Assembly: GCA_020632885.1 (NCBI GenBank)
Contig: JACKEQ010000021.1
Coordinates: 1-64,000, forward strand
Direction: 5' to 3'
Source: Alphaproteobacteria bacterium
GTDB taxonomy: Bacteria; Myxococcota_A; UBA796; GCA-2862545
Length of the DNA stretch: 64,000 bases
The notes under the pieces are model-generated. The model did not search any database. It had not been told where the DNA came from and saw only the letters and a list, made by a program, of their open reading frames with translations. Of the stretch, positions 59,635 to 64,000 are shown piece by piece (the stretch's first letter is position 1; every line of letters starts with the position of its first letter). The translations under genes and the position numbers were made by a program.

Positions 59635-59681
59635 GGGCGGGTTTGGGTGCGTACGGGATGGGTTCGGGTCCGCCTGGGGGG
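59635..59681 (+). other. Potential G-quadruplex tract in the cpaB-rcpA spacer
   Basis: Seven G-runs, from 59635-59637 to 59676-59681, are separated by loops of 1-7 bases on the plus strand. The strand is the template for the pilus operon. It fills much of the 123-bp gap between cpaB and rcpA. Confidence 0.5.
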
Positions 59682-59711
59682 ACAGCGGGCCGGAGGGTAT
59701 CAGGTTCGACG

Positions 59712-60638
59712 TTACTCGGTGCGGACCTTTTGCGTCTGCTTGTCGTCGCCCTTGATGATGATCAGGGTGCCGTCGTCCGAGATCCGCTTCCGGTACTCGT
59801 CGATGCTGAGCACGTTGGTGCCGATGGTCTTCTTGGGCTTGACCTCGTTCCCGTTCTCGTCGACCGCCTGCTGCTGCCGCTCGGGGTCGAGGAGGTCCTT
59901 GGTGCTGATCCCGGGGTTCTCCTCGATGTTCGTCACGTCGATGTCGTTGCGCAGGGTGAGCGTGACCACGCCCTCGATGTGCGCGTGCGTGATGGTCTCG
60001 GCCTGGTCGGGCGTGACCGCGACGGTGACGGACGGAGCGACCGGCTGGCGCGCGTTGCCCTGACGCTCGCCCTCCTCGTTCACCTCGATGCGAGCGCCGA
60101 GACGGTCGTTGACCGCGAGCACGGTGACGGCCTGGAAGAGCGTGCGGGTCTTGATGGGCTCACCGGCGGTGACGATCAGGTCGACGTAGTTGCCGGGGTT
60201 CAGGAAGCCGGCGACGGCCGAGCCGCCGGAGATGTCGAGCGCGATGGCGCGCATACCGCGGGGCACGATGGCGGGGAGGCCGCGGCCGGCCTCCGGTGCG
60301 GCGAGACGCTCGACCCGGATGAACTCACTGGCGAGGATCCGCTCCACGGGCACGCGGTTCACGGCGAGGTCGCGGGTGGCGAGCACGTCCTCCGGGATGA
60401 AGTCCGGCGGGAACTCCTTCGTCTCGAGGTCCATGTCGGTGATGGTCTCACCCGGCCAGATGGTGCGCTTGGCCACCACGATCATCTCCAGGTCCGGCGG
60501 GGCGCTGACCTCGCGGAGCTGCTCCTGGAAGTTCCGGATGACCGTGAAGATCACCAGGGCCGCGATCGCCGCGGCGAACAGCGAGACGAGGAGGAAGATG
60601 GCTGCCTTCAGGCGGCCGCCGGTGGAGGTCTTGGCCAT
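59712..60638 (-). CDS. cpaB: RcpC/CpaB pilus assembly protein
   Basis: This 308-residue protein has an N-terminal anchor (about 12-33). Two SAF/beta-clip-like parts follow: IVVAKRTIWPGETITDMDLE and RGMRAIALDISGGSAVAGFL with NPGNYVDLIVTAGEP, typical CpaB signatures. It helps the secretin in the periplasm and may contact peptidoglycan. It is the first gene after the flp terminator region, with AGGAG in front. Confidence 0.88.
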   Translation of the reverse strand: MAKTSTGGRLKAAIFLLVSLFAAAIAALVIFTVIRNFQEQLREVSAPPDLEMIVVAKRTIWPGETITDMDLETKEFPPDFIPEDVLATRDLAVNRVPVERILASEFIRVERLAAPEAGRGLPAIVPRGMRAIALDISGGSAVAGFLNPGNYVDLIVTAGEPIKTRTLFQAVTVLAVNDRLGARIEVNEEGERQGNARQPVAPSVTVAVTPDQAETITHAHIEGVVTLTLRNDIDVTNIEENPGISTKDLLDPERQQQAVDENGNEVKPKKTIGTNVLSIDEYRKRISDDGTLIIIKGDDKQTQKVRTE

Positions 60639-60736
60639 GGGCTCTCCTGGGGCCGGGTCGTGCGTCCCGGCGCGTCCGTGATGCTATCAGAGTCGATGGC
60701 CTCGTGGGGAGGTCGATCCACAGGTCCACAAACGAA

Positions 60737-60766
60737 GAGACCCGGATGCGTGAGCATCCGGGTCTC
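60737..60766 (-). terminator. Strong terminator hairpin downstream of flp
   Basis: A perfect 13-bp stem (60737-60749 with 60754-60766) has a 4-base loop. Reading on the minus strand, the stem is followed by TTCGTTTGTGG, a moderate T-rich tract. It would end most flp transcripts before cpaB. Confidence 0.75.
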
Positions 60767-60777
60767 CGGTGTACGGT

Positions 60778-60795
60778 GTAGCGCCGAAGCGCTAC
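60778..60795 (-). terminator. UUCG-capped hairpin right after the flp stop
   Basis: GTAGCGC and GCGCTAC form a 7-bp stem; on the minus-strand RNA the loop is UUCG closed by C-G, an exceptionally stable tetraloop. It starts 7 nt after the flp stop codon and can protect the pilin mRNA 3' end. Confidence 0.6.
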
Positions 60796-60802
60796 GACGC
60801 GA

Positions 60803-60958
60803 TCACGGGCTCTTCACCGTGTTGCCGATCGAGCTGAACGCGGTGTTCAGCGCGCCACCGAGAACGGTGAGGCCGGCGATGATGATGATGGAGACCAGGG
60901 CCGCGATGAGGCCGTACTCGATGGCGGTCGCGCCATTCTCGTCCTGAAGGAAGTTCAT
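60803..60958 (-). CDS. flp: Flp-type major pilin
   Basis: This 51-residue protein uses the ATG at 60958, with GGAG about eight bases upstream. The leader MNFLQDENG ends in the prepilin peptidase cleavage site, and the mature protein begins ATAIEYGLIAALVSIIIIAG, with the conserved Glu5-Tyr6 pair and hydrophobic helix of Flp pilins. It is the fibre subunit of the Tad pilus encoded downstream. The processing peptidase (TadV) is not in the window. Confidence 0.95.
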   Translation of the reverse strand: MNFLQDENGATAIEYGLIAALVSIIIIAGLTVLGGALNTAFSSIGNTVKSP

Positions 60959-61128
60959 GGTGTTTCTCCGGTTGTGGGGCGTTTTGGGTGACTGCCCGGC
61001 GGGCTGTGCATCCCGCATCTTGAAGTTCGCATCCCGGGCCCTTCCGCGCAAGGAAGAAGTGGCGAAAAAATTATTCCGAGGGTGACCGAATAAGGAAGCA
61101 GGCCGATAATCGACGAAGAAAAAATTTC
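60959..61128. promoter_or_regulatory. AT-rich upstream region of flp
   Basis: This 170-bp gap includes a patch (about 61056-61128) with A-runs and T-runs such as GAAAAAATTATT and GAAAAAATTT, very different from the surrounding GC-rich sequence. It most likely contains the flp promoter and regulator sites. Minus-strand candidates such as AATAAT exist, but no clear -35 or sigma-54 pair is seen. Confidence 0.45.
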
Positions 61129-62208
61129 CTACGGGATCGTGGACGGCAGCGCGAGGGGACGATCCCCGCGGCGTGCGGCGGGGAGGTCCTCGCCCAGGAG
61201 GGAGGCCCGCCAGCCCGTCGGCCCGGGGCCCCCGAGAGCGAGATCATCCCGGTCGGACGGTGGGATCACGAGGGAGGCCGACCAACCACCGGCCAGCGCC
61301 AGGGCCTCCGCCCACGCCGTCCACCAGGCGAGCCGCGCCGCCTCCGGGCTCCCGGCGCGGATCGGTCCGGGGATCCCCACGGTGTCGCGGGGGCCTCCGG
61401 TGATCGCGTCCTGGAGCGCGTCGGCGTGGGCGTGGAGAGTGCGCTTGGGTGCCCGCCGCCCCTGGAGCAGCGCGTCGCCGACCGGTGCACGGCGGGCGAG
61501 CTCGAGCAGCACGCGGTTGCCGAGCACCGTCGGCGCCGGCCGGTCGCTCCTGCGCGCGACGTCCTCGCGCCAGGCTGCGAGCCGCCGCAGGATGCCCGCA
61601 GCGGGGACGTCCAGGGCCCGCGCGCCGGGGATCTGGAGCCAGGCGTCCCGGTCGTCCGGACCGGCCACGGCCACGTCGCGAGCCTCGGTGCACGCGGCCG
61701 CCAGGATCTCCGATCGGCCCAGCTCGGCGGCGCGGGACGACAGGGCATCCCAGAGGGCGTGGAGGTGGGCGACGTCCTGGGCTGCGTAGGTGATCTGGCC
61801 GGGGGTCAGCGGCCTCCGACTCCAGTCCGACAGGGTCTCACCCTTGTCCAGATGCACGCCACACCAGCGCTCCAGGAGGTCCGCGAGACCCGCGGGGTAC
61901 TTCGTCTGCACGAGCCCGGCGGCGATCTGCGTGTCGTGCACGGTCTCCGGGACGCTCCCGAGCGCGCGCGCGAGCAGCGGGAGATCGATCCGCCCGGCGT
62001 GCACGATCCACGGTCGCGACACGAGACGGTCGGCGAGGGCCGCCATCAGACGCGCGTCGTGGGTGTCGATCAGCTGTGCGGGTGCCCCCGGCGCGCGGAC
62101 CTGGAGCAGGTGCAGACGGGGGTGGTAGCAGTTCTCGGCGTGGAACTCGGTGTCGACCGCGAACGGGCCGTCGCCGACGACGAGGGCGTCGGGATCGGTG
62201 AGCAGCAT
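61129..62208 (-). CDS. RNase D-like 3'-5' exonuclease
   Basis: This 359-residue protein has a DEDD exonuclease domain: AVDTEFHAENCYH (Asp/Glu pair), VHAGRIDLPLLARAL, and YAAQDVAHLHALWDAL with the Tyr of the DEDDy class. An HRDC-like helical region follows (about 190-270). It would trim RNA 3' ends, mainly tRNA precursors. The longer C-terminal part (about 280-359) is not recognised. ATG 62208 is used, but GTG 62214 overlapping the hemH stop is possible. Confidence 0.82.
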   Translation of the reverse strand: MLLTDPDALVVGDGPFAVDTEFHAENCYHPRLHLLQVRAPGAPAQLIDTHDARLMAALADRLVSRPWIVHAGRIDLPLLARALGSVPETVHDTQIAAGLVQTKYPAGLADLLERWCGVHLDKGETLSDWSRRPLTPGQITYAAQDVAHLHALWDALSSRAAELGRSEILAAACTEARDVAVAGPDDRDAWLQIPGARALDVPAAGILRRLAAWREDVARRSDRPAPTVLGNRVLLELARRAPVGDALLQGRRAPKRTLHAHADALQDAITGGPRDTVGIPGPIRAGSPEAARLAWWTAWAEALALAGGWSASLVIPPSDRDDLALGGPGPTGWRASLLGEDLPAARRGDRPLALPSTIP

Positions 62209-62210
62209 GG

Positions 62211-63287
62211 TCACGAGAGCGTCTGGACCCCACGGCGCAGGTAGTTGGGGAACGTGAACCGGCAGTTCGGGCACGTCGTCTGGCGGCGGTGCGCGTCGGG
62301 CTTGGGGTGCAGGCACCGCACACAGCTGTAGCGCTCGAAGCTCGCGAGCCCGGTGCGCACGAGGTCCGCGAGACAGTCGATGAACGCGGGCTCCAGCCCC
62401 AGCGCGGGCGCGCGGCCGAAGTGCGGGATGCCCATCTTGTGCGCGTCCTCGGCGTACTCGATGTCGATCTCGTGCAGCGTCTCGATGTGCTCGCTCACGA
62501 AGGCGACGGGAACGAGGGTGACGCGCTGCACGCCGCGCTGGGCGAGCTCTCCCATCACCTCGGGGGTGGAGGGCGAGAGCCAGGCGCTCGGCCCCACGCG
62601 GCTCTGCCAGCCGAGGGACCACTCGCCGTCCCAACCCATGTGGCGGATGACCTGACGCGCGGTCTCGCGGATCTGCTCGGGGTAGGGGTCGCCCCGGCGC
62701 GGGAAGGACAGCGGGAGGCCGTGGGGCGTGAACACGAGGTGCGTGGGACCCTCGCCGGGCGTGCGCTCCACGCCGGTGCGGATCGTGCTCGCGAGGGCGT
62801 CGAGGTAGAGCGGGTGGTCGTAGTAGGCGGGCACCCAGTGCACGGGCATGTTGCCGATCCCGAGCTCCTCCATGGCCGTGAACATGAAGCTGTAGGCCGC
62901 GTGAGTGGTCGCGAAGCTGTAGTGGGGGAACATCGGGACGGCGACGATGTGGTCGACGCCCTGCTCCAGGAGCGACTCCAGGCCCTGCTTCGCGAACGGC
63001 GGGGTGAACATCATCCCGCTGGCCACGGGCAGATCGGGGTCCAGGCGCTCCTTCAGGGCCGCGACCTGCTGGTCGTGGGTCTCGACCAGCGGCGACCAGC
63101 CGATCATCTCGTAGTTGGGCTGGACCTTCGGGCCCCGCATCCGCGCGATCATCGCGCCCATCGGCCGGCTGATCATCTCGGGGAACGGCAGCACGTCGTC
63201 GAGGAGGAGCGACAGGAAGGGCACGAGCTCCTGCTCGTTCCTCGGCCCCCCGAAGTTCAGCACCATCACGCCCGGCTTGCTCACCAC
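62211..63287 (-). CDS. hemH: Ferrochelatase with C-terminal four-cysteine extension
   Basis: This 358-residue protein starts at GTG behind GGAGG (63294-63298). Ferrochelatase motifs include VMVLNFGGPRNEQELVPFL, FPHYSFATTHA, FTPHGLPLSF and FVSEHIETLHEIDIEY. The enzyme inserts Fe2+ into protoporphyrin IX to make heme. The last 39 residues carry Cys322, Cys325, Cys339 and Cys342 (CxxC-x13-CxxC), a zinc-ribbon-like or possibly [2Fe-2S]-binding tail not found in the minimal enzyme. The gene overlaps the RNase D alternative start by 4 nt. Confidence 0.93.
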   Translation of the reverse strand: MVSKPGVMVLNFGGPRNEQELVPFLSLLLDDVLPFPEMISRPMGAMIARMRGPKVQPNYEMIGWSPLVETHDQQVAALKERLDPDLPVASGMMFTPPFAKQGLESLLEQGVDHIVAVPMFPHYSFATTHAAYSFMFTAMEELGIGNMPVHWVPAYYDHPLYLDALASTIRTGVERTPGEGPTHLVFTPHGLPLSFPRRGDPYPEQIRETARQVIRHMGWDGEWSLGWQSRVGPSAWLSPSTPEVMGELAQRGVQRVTLVPVAFVSEHIETLHEIDIEYAEDAHKMGIPHFGRAPALGLEPAFIDCLADLVRTGLASFERYSCVRCLHPKPDAHRRQTTCPNCRFTFPNYLRRGVQTLS

Positions 63288-63309
63288 GTCGATCCTCCGG
63301 AGGGTCGCC

Positions 63310-63960
63310 CTAGAGACCCGATTGCACCCACCAGCCCCGCTGGTGTGCTGCCTGCGCGAGCAGGGGGTCTCCCCGATCGACCACGAGGCCGTATTGCGCC
63401 GCGCCGAGCATCTCCAGATCGGTCGGCGCATCTCCTGCGGCGAACGTCGGGTGATCCCGGCCCACCGTCGCCAGGGCGTCGAGCTTCCCCCGCCTGTACG
63501 TGATGGGCTCCTGGGTGGGGGCGACATACCGGCCGTGCTCCGCACGACACCACATGCCGAGCACCCGGTCTGCACCGATGCCGATGCGCTGGGCGGCCGC
63601 GTTGATCACCACGGCGGGGGAGGCCGTGACCACCCAGACCTCCCACCGGTTGCGCTGGAGCGCCCAGATGAGCTCGACGAGGGCGGGCCGGAAGCGCAGG
63701 GACCCCGAAGCCAGGCCGCGGTCGAGCACCCGCAGGGTCCGGGCGCGCAGCTCGCCCTCGGTGCGCCCGACGATCAGCGTCTCGACGAGCTCGGCGTACC
63801 CGGAGCGCGTGTCGCGGGCGCAGGCGGCCTCGTAGTGTGCACGCTGGCCCCGCGGGTCCTCCGCCTCCATGTCTGCCAGGAGCGCGAGGGACAGGTCGCC
63901 GTCGAGCAGCGTGTCGTCGAAGTCGAAGGCCGCCACACCTCCCGCGTGGGCGGTGACCAT
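63310..63960 (-). CDS. HAD-superfamily phosphatase (PSP/HAD-IB type)
   Basis: This 216-residue protein has HAD motif I as AAFDFDDTLLDGD (nucleophile and acid/base Asp), motif II as VWVVTASPAVVINAAA (Thr/Ser), and later Lys (RRGKLDAL) and AAGDAPTDLEML (motif IV). The layout is that of HAD-IB hydrolases such as phosphoserine phosphatase-like enzymes. The substrate is not clear. It is probably co-transcribed with hemH, 22 bp downstream. The start at 63960 is 40 bases from the window end, so a longer N-terminus cannot be excluded. Confidence 0.83.
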   Translation of the reverse strand: MVTAHAGGVAAFDFDDTLLDGDLSLALLADMEAEDPRGQRAHYEAACARDTRSGYAELVETLIVGRTEGELRARTLRVLDRGLASGSLRFRPALVELIWALQRNRWEVWVVTASPAVVINAAAQRIGIGADRVLGMWCRAEHGRYVAPTQEPITYRRGKLDALATVGRDHPTFAAGDAPTDLEMLGAAQYGLVVDRGDPLLAQAAHQRGWWVQSGL

Positions 63961-64000
63961 GGACTCCAGGCCATCCCGGACGGCCGGTTCCCACGAGGGG

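Overview
The window is about 70% GC by eye, gene-dense, and uses ATG, GTG and TTG starts with many 1-14 nt gene overlaps. It carries Hanks-type kinases, an FHA protein, DUF4132, AgmX/TonB_C-type domains, a Tad/Flp pilus operon and the edge of a contractile injection system. This combination points to a Gram-negative bacterium of the myxobacterial (Myxococcota) type. That is an inference from gene content; no rRNA or other phylogenetic marker is present. I see no tRNA, rRNA, insertion sequence, prophage integrase or CRISPR array.

Left edge (1-4814): the last three visible genes of a phage-tail-like extracellular contractile injection system (eCIS), namely a truncated J-like baseplate protein, a gpI-like tail protein and an eCIS-associated protein, followed by a GT87 membrane glycosyltransferase. 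Next (4882-10450) comes a tightly coupled five-gene lipid operon: a thioester-reductase-like SDR, a fatty-acyl-AMP ligase fused to an acyl carrier domain, a ferritin-like protein with the diiron ligand spacing of cyanobacterial aldehyde-deformylating oxygenase (ADO), an unknown protein, and a membrane fatty acid desaturase. Together they look like a route from free fatty acid to aldehyde to hydrocarbon.

Signalling region (10462-26080): an ECF sigma factor divergent from a giant receptor kinase with an FG-GAP-like exterior; a membrane protein joining a ubiquitin-like (UBL) domain, four helices and a C4HC3 RING/PHD-like zinc domain; a PDZ protein behind a near-consensus sigma-54 promoter; a convergent gene whose N-terminus has the LGN motif seen in eCIS-associated proteins; and a coupled series of pseudokinase with two UBL-like domains, FHA-TM-lytic transglycosylase, anchored periplasmic protein, active kinase and helical-repeat protein. 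This block is the best candidate for an undescribed system: phospho-signalling and UBL scaffolding connected to peptidoglycan cleavage, near an eCIS.

Middle (26080-37459): crotonase, GlpD, a serine-hydrolase lipoprotein with a small Cys-rich partner, then a two-component system reading into a CzcCBA-like metal RND efflux operon. Accessory genes follow (37469-49478): Tat/lipoprotein, DUF4132, KirBac potassium channel, TonB-dependent receptor with an N-terminal TonB_C-like domain, thioredoxin-like ferredoxin, Na+/Ca2+ exchanger, aminotransferase, AgmX-like protein, nitrilase, YbhN-type membrane protein and GAF protein.

Right part (49481-60958, minus strand): a complete-looking flp-cpaB-rcpA-tadZ-tadA-tadB-tadC-tadD operon followed by a lipoprotein, a histidine kinase and an NtrC-shaped regulator whose AAA+ module lacks the sigma-54 contact loop. 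Two strong hairpins follow flp. The window ends with an RNase D-like exonuclease, ferrochelatase with a four-cysteine tail, and a HAD phosphatase.
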